A stretch of DNA of 64,000 bases, taken from the NCBI GenBank assembly GCA_900540595.1, contig UQGL01000011.1, positions 5,346 to 69,345 on the forward strand, in the 5' to 3' direction. Origin of the DNA: an uncultured Oscillospiraceae bacterium (GTDB taxonomy: Bacteria; Bacillota; Clostridia; Oscillospirales; Ruminococcaceae). The position numbers were made by a program, and so were the translations under genes. Below are positions 9,097 to 18,399 of this stretch, in pieces (within the stretch, counting starts at the first letter, position 1; the number at the start of each line of letters is the position of its first letter). The notes under the pieces were generated by a model. The model had not been told where the DNA came from and made no database searches. It saw only the letters and a program-made list of their open reading frames with translations.

Positions 9097-10896
9097 CTAC
9101 ACCGTTGGTTTTATACCGATATACGGCAGCGCCTTTTTCAGCACCTCGGCACAGACCGGGCCGGAGAGTGCGCCGCCGCTGGTGGTCCAGCTGTGGGGTT
9201 CGTCCAGACAGACCAGCACCGCAATTTTGGGGTCATCTATGGGCGCGACCGACACAAAGCTGGCGATGCGCGCCCCCTCGTTGGCGCTGTCCAGCTTCTG
9301 GCTGGTGCCGCTTTTGCCGCCGACACGATAGCCCGCCACAGCCGCCTGTTTACCGGTGCCGCCGGTCACAACGCCCTCCATCAGGCGGCACATCGTGGCC
9401 GAGGTTTCCTCGCTGATGACCTGCCGCTTCACCACAGGCTCTATCTCCTTTATGACTTGCCCGTCCGGTGCCGTGATTTTGCTGACGAGATACGGCTGCA
9501 TCAGCTTCCCACCGTTGACCACCGCGCAGACGGCCGTAAGCATCTGCAGGTAGCTTACCTTGCTGCTCTGCCCGAAGGAGCAGCTTGCCAGCTCCACCGG
9601 CCCCATCCGGTCGGCCGTGTAGTACTCGCTGCGGCGTATCTCGCCCGGCAGGTCGATGCCGGTCGGCTCCCGCAGTCCAAATGCCGCGAAATAGTCGCAG
9701 AAGCGCTCCTTGCCAAGCCTTGCGCCGATCTGGATAAAGCAGGGGTTGCAGCTGACGGCCAGCCCCTTGGCAAAGGTCTCGCTGCCGTGGATATGGCCGT
9801 TGGCGCAGCGGAACCGTGTGCCCGCCACTGTGATCCTGCCCGCGCAGGTGAAATAGTCTGTAGCCTTGCAGGCACCGCTGTCCAGCGCCGCCGCAGCCGT
9901 GATAAGCTTGAACACACTGCCCGGCTCGTACAGGTCGCTGATGGCCTTGTTGCGCCACTGCGCCTGCTGCGCCCGCTGCAGGGCGGTGCTGCGTTCCTCG
10001 CCCTGCAGGGCGTTCACCGTGTCGCGGGCTTCCTTGTTGATAAGGCTGCGCGGTGAGTTGGGGTCGTAGTCCGGCTGGCAGGACATTGCCAGCACCGCGC
10101 CGGTGTGTACATCCATGACGATGCCGACACCCCGCTCGGCAACATGATGCTCGGCCACGGCGGCGGACAGCGCACTTTCCAGCCAGTGCTGGATCTGGGC
10201 ATCGATCGTCAGGGTAAGCGTATTGCCGGGCACCGCATCCACAAGGGTCTGGTAGTGGGTGGGCATGTCATAGCCCCATGCGTTTTTGGCGGTCAGGATG
10301 CGCCCGTTCTCCCCTGTCAGCTCGTCATTGTAGCGCAACTCCAGCCCCCACAGCCCTGCATTGTCCACATCGGTAAAACCGAGGATGCCGCCCATAAAAT
10401 TTCCCTGCGGGTAGACGCGCTTGGTGTCCTGCCGGATCTGAACGCCCTGCACACCGTTGTCGCGGCACCAGTCCCGGACCGCATCGGCCATCGCCTTGTC
10501 CACGCGGCGGCGCAGTAGGCAATCGTTGGAGGTCCGCTGGCTGAATTTTGCCAGTGTTTCGGCGTAGTCCAGCTCCAGAATCTCGCTCAGCGCCCTTGCG
10601 GCAGGCTCCACGGCTTCGTCCGCCATCTCCCGCGGGGCGGCGCGGATCGTCCAGCAGGTCTCGCTGGCCGCAAGCAGCGTGCCGTCCGCAGCGTAGATTT
10701 CTCCGCGCGCGGCGGGCAGCGTGGCCCCGCGCAGCTGCTGGTCGGCGGCGCGCAGCGCATAGCCGCCGGGGTCGCGCAGCATCAATACAAAAAGCCGCAC
10801 CGCCAGACCGCCCAGACACCCGACCGCCAGCACCGCCGCCAGCAGCCGCGTGCGCAGGCGCATTTTTGTGTTCAGCTGCGGTGTGATATGACGCAT
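9097..10896 (-). CDS. Penicillin-binding protein, class B transpeptidase (FtsI/SpoVD-like)
   Basis: About 599 residues. One N-terminal membrane helix (about 14-36), a PBP dimerisation domain with the RGEIYAADG motif, then a transpeptidase domain with the three penicillin-binding motifs: SVFK (in EPGSVFKLITAA), SCN (in AVSCNPCF) and KSGT (in VGGKSGTSQ). It cross-links peptidoglycan stems outside the membrane and is a beta-lactam target. No C-terminal PASTA domain, unlike sporulation SpoVD of Bacillus. The start is uncertain: the ATG at 10896 keeps the membrane anchor and has AAGGGGG upstream. The gene stands alone here, not in a division cluster, so it may be an accessory or sporulation PBP. 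Confidence 0.88.
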   Translation of the reverse strand: MRHITPQLNTKMRLRTRLLAAVLAVGCLGGLAVRLFVLMLRDPGGYALRAADQQLRGATLPAARGEIYAADGTLLAASETCWTIRAAPREMADEAVEPAARALSEILELDYAETLAKFSQRTSNDCLLRRRVDKAMADAVRDWCRDNGVQGVQIRQDTKRVYPQGNFMGGILGFTDVDNAGLWGLELRYNDELTGENGRILTAKNAWGYDMPTHYQTLVDAVPGNTLTLTIDAQIQHWLESALSAAVAEHHVAERGVGIVMDVHTGAVLAMSCQPDYDPNSPRSLINKEARDTVNALQGEERSTALQRAQQAQWRNKAISDLYEPGSVFKLITAAAALDSGACKATDYFTCAGRITVAGTRFRCANGHIHGSETFAKGLAVSCNPCFIQIGARLGKERFCDYFAAFGLREPTGIDLPGEIRRSEYYTADRMGPVELASCSFGQSSKVSYLQMLTAVCAVVNGGKLMQPYLVSKITAPDGQVIKEIEPVVKRQVISEETSATMCRLMEGVVTGGTGKQAAVAGYRVGGKSGTSQKLDSANEGARIASFVSVAPIDDPKIAVLVCLDEPHSWTTSGGALSGPVCAEVLKKALPYIGIKPTV

Positions 10897-10986
10897 AACA
10901 CCAGCCCCCTTCCCCATACGATAAGCGTATGAAGACCCGACTGGCAAAATGCCGAATAATCGCGGAGAAGTTCTCCGTATTGACGA

Positions 10987-11047
10987 TTGACCTTTTAAAC
11001 AAAAAAGAGGTATACTGTTAATACTTAATTGTGACATTTAATTGTCA
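10987..11047 (+). promoter_or_regulatory. Promoter of the alcohol dehydrogenase gene with an inverted repeat
   Basis: TTGACC (10987-10992), an 18-bp spacer and TATACT (11011-11016). An inverted repeat TGACA-N6-TGTCA (11032-11047) follows in the leader. Such sites are used by redox or catabolite regulators, but which protein binds is not known. Confidence 0.6.
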
Positions 11048-11081
11048 AAGTACGGAGCATTATTATAAGGAGGCAATCCCT

Positions 11082-12299
11082 ATGGCTAGATTTACTTTAC
11101 CCCGTGACCTTTACCACGGCCCCAATGCACTGGAGGCATTGAAGACCCTGCCCGGCAAGCGCGCCATGATCTGCGTTGGCGGCGGTTCCATGAAGCGTTT
11201 CGGTTTTCTGGATCGCGTAGAGGCTTACTTAAAGGAAGCCGGCATGGAGGTCGAGCTGTTTGAGGGCATCGAGCCTGATCCCTCCGTCACCACCGTCATG
11301 AAGGGTGCCGAGGCAATGCTGAAGTTTGAGCCCGACTGGATCGTAGCGATCGGCGGCGGCTCCCCCATCGATGCAGCCAAGGCGATGTGGATCAAGTATG
11401 AGTACCCCGAGATCACCTTTGAGGAGATGTGCAAGGTGTTCGGCATCCCGCCGCTGCGCCGCAAGGCGCACTTCTGCGCCATCTCCTCCACCTCCGGCAC
11501 TGCGACCGAGGTGACGGCCTTCTCGATCATCACCGACTATGACAAGGGCATCAAGTATCCCATCGCGGACTTTGAGATCACCCCCGATGTCGCCATCGTT
11601 GACCCCGAGCTGGCCCACACCATGCCCAAAAAGCTGGTCGCCCACACCGGTATGGACGCCATGACCCATGCGATCGAGGCGTATGTCTCCACCGCCAACT
11701 GCGACTTTACCGACCCGCTGGCCCTGCATGCCATTGAGATGATTCAGGCGGATCTCGTTGGCAGCTACAACGGCGATATGGAAAAGCGCGATGCCATGCA
11801 CAATGCACAGTGTCTGGCCGGCATGGCCTTCTCGAACGCTTTGCTGGGCATCGTCCACAGCATGGCCCACAAGACCGGCGCGGCGTTTGCCGATTACGGC
11901 GCACACATCATCCACGGTGCTGCCAACGCCATGTACCTGCCCAAGGTCATCGCCTTCAACGCCAAAGATCCCACCGCAAAGGCACGCTACGGCGTCATCG
12001 CCGACAAGATGCATCTGGGCGGCAGCAATGACGATGAAAAGGTCGCGCTGCTGATCAAATACCTGCGCGGCATGAATGACGACCTGAACATTCCGCACTG
12101 CATCGGCCACTACGGCCCCGACTCCTACCCCTGCGAGCAGGGCTTTGTCCCGGAGAATGTCTTCCTTGAGAGACTGCCCGAGATCGCCAAGAACGCCATC
12201 GCAGACGCCTGCACCGGCTCCAACCCGCGCCAGCCGAGTCAGGAAGAGATGGAAAAGCTGCTGAAGTGCTGCTACTACGACACCGAGGTCGATTTCTGA
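11082..12299 (+). CDS. Iron-containing alcohol dehydrogenase
   Basis: 405 residues of the group III (Fe) alcohol dehydrogenase family. NAD(P)-binding residues are in GGGSPIDAAKAM (about residues 93-104). Metal ligands are in the family signature around GMDAMTHAIEAYVS and GIVHSMAHKTGA. It interconverts an aldehyde and an alcohol to recycle NADH, as expected for a fermenting gut anaerobe; ethanol or butanol formation is likely but substrate is not determined. AAGGAGG lies 8 bases before the ATG at 11082. The longer in-frame start at 11031 lies in the leader and is rejected. Monocistronic, with a strong terminator. Confidence 0.93.
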   Translation: MARFTLPRDLYHGPNALEALKTLPGKRAMICVGGGSMKRFGFLDRVEAYLKEAGMEVELFEGIEPDPSVTTVMKGAEAMLKFEPDWIVAIGGGSPIDAAKAMWIKYEYPEITFEEMCKVFGIPPLRRKAHFCAISSTSGTATEVTAFSIITDYDKGIKYPIADFEITPDVAIVDPELAHTMPKKLVAHTGMDAMTHAIEAYVSTANCDFTDPLALHAIEMIQADLVGSYNGDMEKRDAMHNAQCLAGMAFSNALLGIVHSMAHKTGAAFADYGAHIIHGAANAMYLPKVIAFNAKDPTAKARYGVIADKMHLGGSNDDEKVALLIKYLRGMNDDLNIPHCIGHYGPDSYPCEQGFVPENVFLERLPEIAKNAIADACTGSNPRQPSQEEMEKLLKCCYYDTEVDF

Positions 12300-12342
12300 T
12301 CATAACAAGCCCGCAGCTGCTTTTCTGCGCTGCGTGACCCCT

Positions 12343-12374
12343 GCCCCGGCCGCTTTATGCGGCCGGGGCTTTTG
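12343..12374 (+). terminator. Terminator of the alcohol dehydrogenase gene
   Basis: Perfect 11-bp stem GCCCCGGCCGC / GCGGCCGGGGC with a 5-nt loop and TTTT. Confidence 0.9.
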
Positions 12375-12482
12375 TGCGCCGCAAAAGTGGGCAATATCCT
12401 TGCGATTTGTTTTTTTGCAATTTTGGCAGCAAACGCTGTCGCCGCGGGATTTTCCGCGCATTTTTGCCGCACGGCCCACCCA

Positions 12483-12511
12483 TTGATTTCGCATACATTT
12501 TGCTGTATACT
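12483..12511 (+). promoter_or_regulatory. Promoter of the MATE exporter gene
   Basis: TTGATT (12483-12488), 17-bp spacer, TATACT (12506-12511). Confidence 0.7.
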
Positions 12512-12557
12512 ATCAGTGTAAAGCCTATGCAAAACGCATGTAAAAAGGAGCAATACC

Positions 12558-13913
12558 ATGGCAGTCACCGCAAAACCGCAGGCACCCATGTTTACCAAAC
12601 GGGCGCTGTTTACACTGATCTGGCCCCTTCTGCTGGAGCAGACCCTCAGCGTCACGATGGGTATGGCCGACACCCTGATGGTTGCCGGCGTGGGCGAGGC
12701 CGCTGTCTCGAGTGTTTCGCTGGTTGACAGCCTGAACATTTTGATCATTCAGATCCTGTCCGCACTGGCCACCGGCGGCGCAGTCATTGCCAGCCAGTAT
12801 CTGGGCCGCAAGGATACCGAAAACGCCGGGCGCAGCGCGGCCCAGCTGTACAGCGTGCTTGGCCTCTCGACTGTGGCGATGGGCATCCTCTGTATGCTGC
12901 TCTCCCGCCCGATCCTGCGCGGCGTTTTCGGCAGCATTGATGAGGATGTCATGCGGTTTGCCCAGCAGTATTTCCTTATCAGCGCCGTGTCCTACCCTTT
13001 CATCGGCCTGTATAACGGCGGCGCGGCTCTTTTCCGCGCACAGGGCAACAGCCGCATCAGTATGCTGGCCAGCCTTGTCATGAATGTCATCAACATTGCA
13101 GGCAACGCCCTGCTGATCTACGGCTTCGGCATGGGGGTCATCGGCGCAGCACTGGCCACCCTGATCGGCCGTATCTTTGCCGCCGTGTTTATCCTGTGGC
13201 AGAACCAAAAGCTCTGCAACCCGCTGCGGGTCCAAAGCCTTGCCGACCTGCGGCCGCGGCGTGCCCCTATCATGCAGATCCTCTCCATCGGCATCCCGTC
13301 CGGCCTTGAAAACGGCATGTTCCAGATCGGCAAGCTCTGCGTCAGCAGCCTGACCTCCACGCTGGGCACCTCGGCCATCGCGGCCAACGCCGTTGCCAAC
13401 ACGCTTTCAACACTGGCAAACATTCCCGGCAATACGATGAGCCTTGCCATGATCCCCGTTGTCGGCCAATGTCTGGGCGCAGGCGAGAAAAAGCAGGCCA
13501 AGCGGTATGTGTTTTTGCTGATGGGCATTGCCATGGTCGGTCTGGCCGCTGCCAATGCCGCGCTGTTCTTCCTGATTTCCCTGCTCGTGGTCTGGTTCAA
13601 CCTCTCGGCGGAGGCCTCTGCCCTCTGCACCATGGTCGTGCGCATGTTCAACATTGCCAGCGTCTTTTTCTGGGCCTGCAGCTTTACGCTGCCCAACGCC
13701 CTGCGCACCGGCGGCGATGCCAAATTCACCATGACGGTCAGCATCATAAGCATGTGGCTGTTCCGCGTTATTCTGAGCTATGTCTTTGTGCTGCAGTTCC
13801 ATCTGGGGCTGGCCGGCGTCTGGCTGGGCATGTTCATCGACTGGCTCTGCCGCGACATCTGCTTTATCGCCCGCTTTATCAGCGGCAAGTGGATGGAGCA
13901 TAAGGTCATATAA
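12558..13913 (+). CDS. MATE-family multidrug/cation antiporter
   Basis: 451 residues with twelve predicted membrane helices in two six-helix halves, the MATE fold. The N-terminal half contains the family pattern SxxxMGMADTLMVAGVG. It exports cationic compounds in exchange for Na+ or H+ through the cytoplasmic membrane; the substrate cannot be told. The start has AAGGAG 8 bases upstream. Its own promoter is present and the terminator is shared with the convergent rnr gene. Confidence 0.9.
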   Translation: MAVTAKPQAPMFTKRALFTLIWPLLLEQTLSVTMGMADTLMVAGVGEAAVSSVSLVDSLNILIIQILSALATGGAVIASQYLGRKDTENAGRSAAQLYSVLGLSTVAMGILCMLLSRPILRGVFGSIDEDVMRFAQQYFLISAVSYPFIGLYNGGAALFRAQGNSRISMLASLVMNVINIAGNALLIYGFGMGVIGAALATLIGRIFAAVFILWQNQKLCNPLRVQSLADLRPRRAPIMQILSIGIPSGLENGMFQIGKLCVSSLTSTLGTSAIAANAVANTLSTLANIPGNTMSLAMIPVVGQCLGAGEKKQAKRYVFLLMGIAMVGLAAANAALFFLISLLVVWFNLSAEASALCTMVVRMFNIASVFFWACSFTLPNALRTGGDAKFTMTVSIISMWLFRVILSYVFVLQFHLGLAGVWLGMFIDWLCRDICFIARFISGKWMEHKVI

Positions 13914-13921
13914 AAAGCAAG

Positions 13922-13973
13922 CCTCCCCCGCCCGTGGTATGCGCAGTGCATACTACGGGCGGGGGAGGTTTTT
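13922..13973. terminator. Bidirectional terminator between MATE gene and rnr
   Basis: Long GC-rich stem (13922-13942 with 13948-13968, nearly perfect) with T6 on the plus strand and A-rich flank on the other side. Confidence 0.88.
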
Positions 13974-13996
13974 TATGGGTCAGCTTTTTCGTGCGG

Positions 13997-16123
13997 TCAC
14001 TCGACCATATACTCAAAGTCGATACGGCCCAGCGCCACATCGGCAGCGGCCACCTGAATCTTCATCGAGGAGCCGAGCATCCAGCTCTTGCCGGTCAGCG
14101 GGTCGAGCATGCTCACCCCGTCAATGACCTGCGGCTCGCCCTTGCAGAGCTGCGCGGCGGGCACAAAGCCCTCGACTGTGTTCTCCAGCTCGACAAAGAC
14201 GCCGCGCGGCGTGATGCCTGCGACCGTGCCGGTATAGACCTCGCCCAGATGGTTGTGCATATACTCGGCCTTATACAGATCCTCGACATCGCGCTCGATG
14301 CGGACGGCTGCAACCTCCTGCTTGCTGGACTTCTCGCTGGCCTGCTGGGCAAACTCGTTGAAGTCCTTCTGCAGCTGGCTGGCGGACGCACCAAGCAGCA
14401 TCTCGCTCAAAATGCGATGGATGGCAAGGTCGGGATAGCGGCGGATGGGGCTGGTAAAGTGGGCATAATCTGCCAGCACCAGACCGTAGTGGCCAAGGGG
14501 CTGCGGTGCGTAGCGGGCCTTCTGCATACTGCGCAGGATGCCGGTGTGGACCGGGATCTGGATGGGCTGGTCGCGGGTCTCATCGAGCAGGGCGGCCAGC
14601 TCCAGCTGCGTTGGGATGGGGTTCTTGAACTTGGCGTTCAGCCCGCAGGCCAGCAGCGTGGCGGACAGCTTTTCCATCTTTTCGGCATCGGGGGCCTCGT
14701 GTACACGGTAGACGAACGGCACCTTGTTCGTGCGGCCGGCGTTGGCGGCGCACTGGTTGGCCAGCAGCATGAACTCCTCGATCATGCACTCGGAGGTGCC
14801 GCGGTCGCGCTTGACGATGTCCACGCAGCGGCCGTTCTCGTCCATGACAAGCTTTGCCTCGTTGGACTCGATGTCCATGCCGCCGCGGGCCTTGCGCAGC
14901 ACAAGGCGCTTGCGGTACAGCTCGTCCATGGCGGGCAGCTGGTCCAGCACGGCCTCATATTTCGTCTTGAGGTCGGTCAGGTCGGCGTCCTCGGCAGGCT
15001 CCAGCAGAGCGTTGATCTCCTTGTAGACGCCCTTGACGCGGCTGCAGATGACGCTCTTGACGAACTTGTAGCTGCGGATCTCGCCGTTCTCGTCCAGACG
15101 CATCAGGCAGGAGAATGCCAGACGATCCTCGCCCTCGTTCAGCGAGCAGATACCGTTGGACAGCTGGGTCGGCAGCATCGGAATGACCTTGTCGGCGTAG
15201 TAGATGCTGGTCGCACGCTCGTAGGCCTCCTCATCCAGCGCAGAGCCGGGGCGGACATAGTGGCTGACATCCGCGATGTGAACACCCAGCTCATAGCCGT
15301 CCTCAAGCTTCTGCAGGCTGATGGCATCGTCAATGTCCTTCGTCTCGGCAGAGTCGATCGTAAAGATGGGAATACCGCGCAGATCCAGACGCTTAGCCGC
15401 CTCGGTCGGGTCGATGACGGCATTATCGTATGCGTGTGCCTCCTCCAGCACCTCCGGCGGGAATTCCTGTCGGACATTGCGGCCGTAGAGGATCGCCTTG
15501 GCACACTCGGAGGCGTAGTCGGAGGAGCCGAACTTTTCGACCACGGCGGCACGGTGGTCGCTGTGGCGGTTGCCGCGGTGGGTGATGAGGAAGCCGACCT
15601 TATCACCCAGATGTACACCCTCGCTCCCCTGCTTGGCCAGCAGGAACTTCACATCGCGGCAGCCGTCCGGCTCGACCGCCATGCGGCCGTCCTCGGACAG
15701 GCAGACCGTCCCCGCGAAGCGGTTGTTGGGGACAGTGACCTCCACGACCTCACCCTCAGAGGAGCCCTCCACACGGGGATGGTCGAACAGCTTGACATTG
15801 ATCTTGTCGTTGGGCATGGCGCCGTGCAGGGCGCGTCCCGGGATGAAGATGTCGCCCTCGCCGTCATCGCGGCTGGCAAAGCCGAAGCGGGCTGCCAGCT
15901 TGACCAGTGTGCAGGGAATGGCCGCCGGGGCGTTTGTGTTCTCATAAGTGGCAAAGCCCGGCACATAGGTGCCGTTGCGCATCGACAGCTCGCCGGTGGC
16001 GACCATAGCTGATACGCTGGTGCGCAGGCGGGAATTGTCCACCTGCAGGTTATTCTGCAGCTCACGCAGCGTCATGGGGCGGCGCTTGACTGCGTTTAAA
16101 ATACTTTTCTGTAACGGTGTCAT
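13997..16123 (-). CDS. rnr: Ribonuclease R (3'-5' exoribonuclease)
   Basis: 708 residues of the RNase II/R family: N-terminal winged-helix region (about 1-65), cold-shock OB domains, the catalytic RNB domain with the metal-binding motif FTIDSAETKDIDDAISL (about residues 255-271), and a C-terminal S1 domain (about 625-705). It degrades structured RNA and takes part in rRNA and tmRNA quality control. Slightly shorter than Bacillus RNase R, lacking the long basic tail. AAAGGAG precedes the ATG. It follows secG by 143 bases on the same strand, a common Firmicutes order. Confidence 0.95.
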   Translation of the reverse strand: MTPLQKSILNAVKRRPMTLRELQNNLQVDNSRLRTSVSAMVATGELSMRNGTYVPGFATYENTNAPAAIPCTLVKLAARFGFASRDDGEGDIFIPGRALHGAMPNDKINVKLFDHPRVEGSSEGEVVEVTVPNNRFAGTVCLSEDGRMAVEPDGCRDVKFLLAKQGSEGVHLGDKVGFLITHRGNRHSDHRAAVVEKFGSSDYASECAKAILYGRNVRQEFPPEVLEEAHAYDNAVIDPTEAAKRLDLRGIPIFTIDSAETKDIDDAISLQKLEDGYELGVHIADVSHYVRPGSALDEEAYERATSIYYADKVIPMLPTQLSNGICSLNEGEDRLAFSCLMRLDENGEIRSYKFVKSVICSRVKGVYKEINALLEPAEDADLTDLKTKYEAVLDQLPAMDELYRKRLVLRKARGGMDIESNEAKLVMDENGRCVDIVKRDRGTSECMIEEFMLLANQCAANAGRTNKVPFVYRVHEAPDAEKMEKLSATLLACGLNAKFKNPIPTQLELAALLDETRDQPIQIPVHTGILRSMQKARYAPQPLGHYGLVLADYAHFTSPIRRYPDLAIHRILSEMLLGASASQLQKDFNEFAQQASEKSSKQEVAAVRIERDVEDLYKAEYMHNHLGEVYTGTVAGITPRGVFVELENTVEGFVPAAQLCKGEPQVIDGVSMLDPLTGKSWMLGSSMKIQVAAADVALGRIDFEYMVE

Positions 16124-16266
16124 GTGTACTCCTTTAATTTACGCCGCACCGCCGTCCGGCGGTGCCCTTCCGATATACTCCCACAAAAAACGGCCCGCCG
16201 GGGCGCTGCTTGCAAAGCTGACGCGCTTGGCGGACCCATTTTGTTTCTTTGCTTACCCTGCGAGCA

Positions 16267-16515
16267 TCACAGGCGTGCGCTCAGGACGCAGACGACCAGC
16301 GTAACGACGAAGAAAACAACGCCGCAAACCTTGGTCAGCTTAGCCAGCTTGGCGTCCACGCCGCGCTCACGGCCGGCAGCCATCGTAGCAGAGCTTTCGC
16401 CCATGATAGCACCGGACAGGCCCTGACCCTTCTGCTCCTGTGCGAGGGTAAAGACGATGATCAACAGGGACACGACGACGAGGACGACGCCGAGAGCGAT
16501 CTCATACCAGTTCAT
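16267..16515 (-). CDS. secG: Preprotein translocase subunit SecG
   Basis: 82 residues with two membrane helices (about 3-23 and 60-80) joined by a cytoplasmic loop with the family pattern QKGQGLSGAIMG. Accessory subunit of the SecYEG channel. AAGGAG lies 8 bases before the ATG. It heads the secG-rnr unit. Confidence 0.95.
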   Translation of the reverse strand: MNWYEIALGVVLVVVSLLIIVFTLAQEQKGQGLSGAIMGESSATMAAGRERGVDAKLAKLTKVCGVVFFVVTLVVCVLSARL

Positions 16516-16578
16516 TGCTTAGCACTCCTTCTATTTCTATCCACGCCGCCATGGCGCGAAAAGTCTCATGCACCGTAC

Positions 16579-16607
16579 AGTATAGCATAGTTTTCTGTGC
16601 GTTGCAA
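16579..16607 (-). promoter_or_regulatory. secG-rnr promoter
   Basis: On the minus strand TTGCAA (16607-16602), 17-bp spacer, TATACT (16584-16579). Confidence 0.7.
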
Positions 16608-16634
16608 GCGCTTTTTTCGCGTTTTTAAAGCAAT

Positions 16635-17609
16635 TCAGTTCTGAAAGGCAATTTTCTCTCCCTGCACCAGCGGATAGCGCACCAGCCGGGTGCCGTCCAG
16701 ATCCTCACGGTGCATATCCACCGCCGTGATCTGGTGGTTGCCGTAGGTCGTGTAGTAGTAAATTCCCCTGTCGGCGTTGCAGCAGCTTGTATACAGCGTG
16801 ATCTCATACTTGCCGCCGTCCAGCTCGCAGCAGCCGCGCTGCTGTTCGACCGCGTGCAGGATGTGGAAGAACTGCCCCACACTCTCGGTTTCGCTGTCAC
16901 CGGATTTCGAGTTCATCTTGACGAATGCCACCCGCACAAAGCGGGACTGGCTGGACAGGTCCCCCGGCAGGCCCAGCCCGCCCAGCCCGCGGCTGTAGAC
17001 CGGCAGGTCAAGGCCGTCCGCAAAGGTATTTTCGGGGGTTCGGGGCGATAGCGCGCGGTAGTTGTTCAGCGCAAAAAGCTGCTGCGGGAAAGGCGGGTTG
17101 TTTGTCAGCACGCCCACGGGGTTGTCGTAGATATGCAGCCCATCGGCGGTGGATTCCACCGTAATGCTGCCGGTCTTGTCGGCCACAAGCCAGTGCAGCT
17201 GGGCCAGCGGCAGCTGGTCACTGAACGGGATATTTACAATGTTGGCCTTCTCCAGCAGGGCGCGGGCCTCTGCCAGCGTTGCACAGCTGCCCAGCAGCCA
17301 GGGAATCAGTTCAAATTGGGTGATGTTGTTTTTACCGTCTGCCGCCGGGTGGTAGACGGCGTTGCCCACAAAGTTCAGCCCGGCAACGCCGAGGCCCTTT
17401 TCATTGATGGCGTCATAGTACAGCGGGTACTCCCCTGCCACATAGGCCATGCCGATCATGGCATACCTTGTGCGGAACTCCCCCATGCAGCGCAGGGCAA
17501 ACGGATAGCTGCGCGGCGTGACCGTGACTTCATCCCCATAGGAGAATTCATAGTCAAGATTGCGTCCGAAATAGAAATCTGCTGTCTTATAAGTTGCTGC
17601 GGTACACAT
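16635..17609 (-). CDS. Choloylglycine hydrolase family (bile salt hydrolase-like)
   Basis: 324 residues, Ntn-hydrolase. With the start at 17609 the protein begins Met-Cys, so Cys2 becomes the N-terminal nucleophile after Met removal, as in bile salt hydrolases and penicillin V acylases. An upstream in-frame start would bury this Cys and is rejected. Other expected active-site residues are visible: Arg16 and Asp19 in FGRNLDYE, Asn-Asn in LTNNPPF, and Arg in SQSRFVRVAF. It cleaves the amide bond of conjugated bile salts (or related N-acyl compounds) in the cytoplasm. It supports a gut habitat. Choice between bile salt and penicillin V activity needs assay. Confidence 0.88.
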   Translation of the reverse strand: MCTAATYKTADFYFGRNLDYEFSYGDEVTVTPRSYPFALRCMGEFRTRYAMIGMAYVAGEYPLYYDAINEKGLGVAGLNFVGNAVYHPAADGKNNITQFELIPWLLGSCATLAEARALLEKANIVNIPFSDQLPLAQLHWLVADKTGSITVESTADGLHIYDNPVGVLTNNPPFPQQLFALNNYRALSPRTPENTFADGLDLPVYSRGLGGLGLPGDLSSQSRFVRVAFVKMNSKSGDSETESVGQFFHILHAVEQQRGCCELDGGKYEITLYTSCCNADRGIYYYTTYGNHQITAVDMHREDLDGTRLVRYPLVQGEKIAFQN

Positions 17610-17708
17610 GGCAAATGCCCCTTTCCTATTTCCTGATACGGCTAGTGTAGCACGCCGGGGGCCGGATAATCCACCATAAATTGTAAACAATCCGGCCGTC
17701 AGCCGCAC

Positions 17709-18398
17709 TTACAGGCCGGCAACCGAGTCGATCGGCATCGACATAAAGATCCCCTGCGCCGCACTGTGCATACCGCAGCTTTCACCCAGAGATTGCATAA
17801 GGGCTACCTTGTTGGCGGATTCCGTCAGAACCAGAACGATTTCCTTTTCATCCTGCACGCTCAACCCCCAAAAGCCGGTTGCCTCCTCATTGCCGATGCG
17901 CCGGCTGCGGATGACGGTGCCGCCGGTGGCACCCGCCGCACGAACAGCCTTCATCACATCATCGCTGAAGCCGCTGTTCACGATCGCTGCAACCAGAGAG
18001 TGTTTCGTTTCAGACATACTGTTTTCTTCCTTTCCGCTGGTATTCAGAATATCCTTGCCTGCATCGTGGTCCAGAATACGCAAGATCATGTTGTTTGCAC
18101 CGTTCAAAGGGATCGTAAAAGCAATGCCGGTGTTGGCTTTGTGCAGCTGCAATTCCGTGTAGAGCTTTTCCATCAAAATCGGGGACAAATGCTTCGGGAC
18201 CATGCTGACGAGAACACTTTTGTCAATGCTGCCAAGGCCGAGCATATCCATGATCTCGCTGGAGGCCGTCCCCTCGGCATTGAAGCGGTATTGCAGCGGC
18301 AGCGCCCCTTTCTTGAACATCTCGGCTGCGTGTTCTGCCAGCTTCGGCGTTGTGATCAGCACCAACAGCTGAAATGACACTTTCTTCTCATGCTCCAT
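17709..18398 (-). CDS. Tandem PII-like signalling protein
   Basis: 229 residues with two PII-like ferredoxin-fold halves (about 8-105 and 120-225; the second shows AIVNSGFSDDVMKAVRAAGATGG-type sequence around residue 130-150). The gene starts one base past the stop of the DUF1538 membrane protein gene and is co-transcribed with it. PII-like proteins next to transporters usually bind a nucleotide or small ligand and gate the partner. The start at 18398 is chosen for its AGGAGGG. The tandem fusion of two halves, joined by a linker rich in Ser/Glu, is less common than single-domain PII. Confidence 0.7.
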   Translation of the reverse strand: MEHEKKVSFQLLVLITTPKLAEHAAEMFKKGALPLQYRFNAEGTASSEIMDMLGLGSIDKSVLVSMVPKHLSPILMEKLYTELQLHKANTGIAFTIPLNGANNMILRILDHDAGKDILNTSGKEENSMSETKHSLVAAIVNSGFSDDVMKAVRAAGATGGTVIRSRRIGNEEATGFWGLSVQDEKEIVLVLTESANKVALMQSLGESCGMHSAAQGIFMSMPIDSVAGL

Positions 18399-18399
18399 T

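Noticed and set aside
11032-11047. A Rex redox-repressor site ahead of the alcohol dehydrogenase
   Set aside because: The repeat TGACA-N6-TGTCA does not match the known Rex consensus closely enough to name it.
13934-16012. 692-codon plus-strand frame over rnr
   Set aside because: Antisense to ribonuclease R, which shows the RNB catalytic motif and S1 domain.
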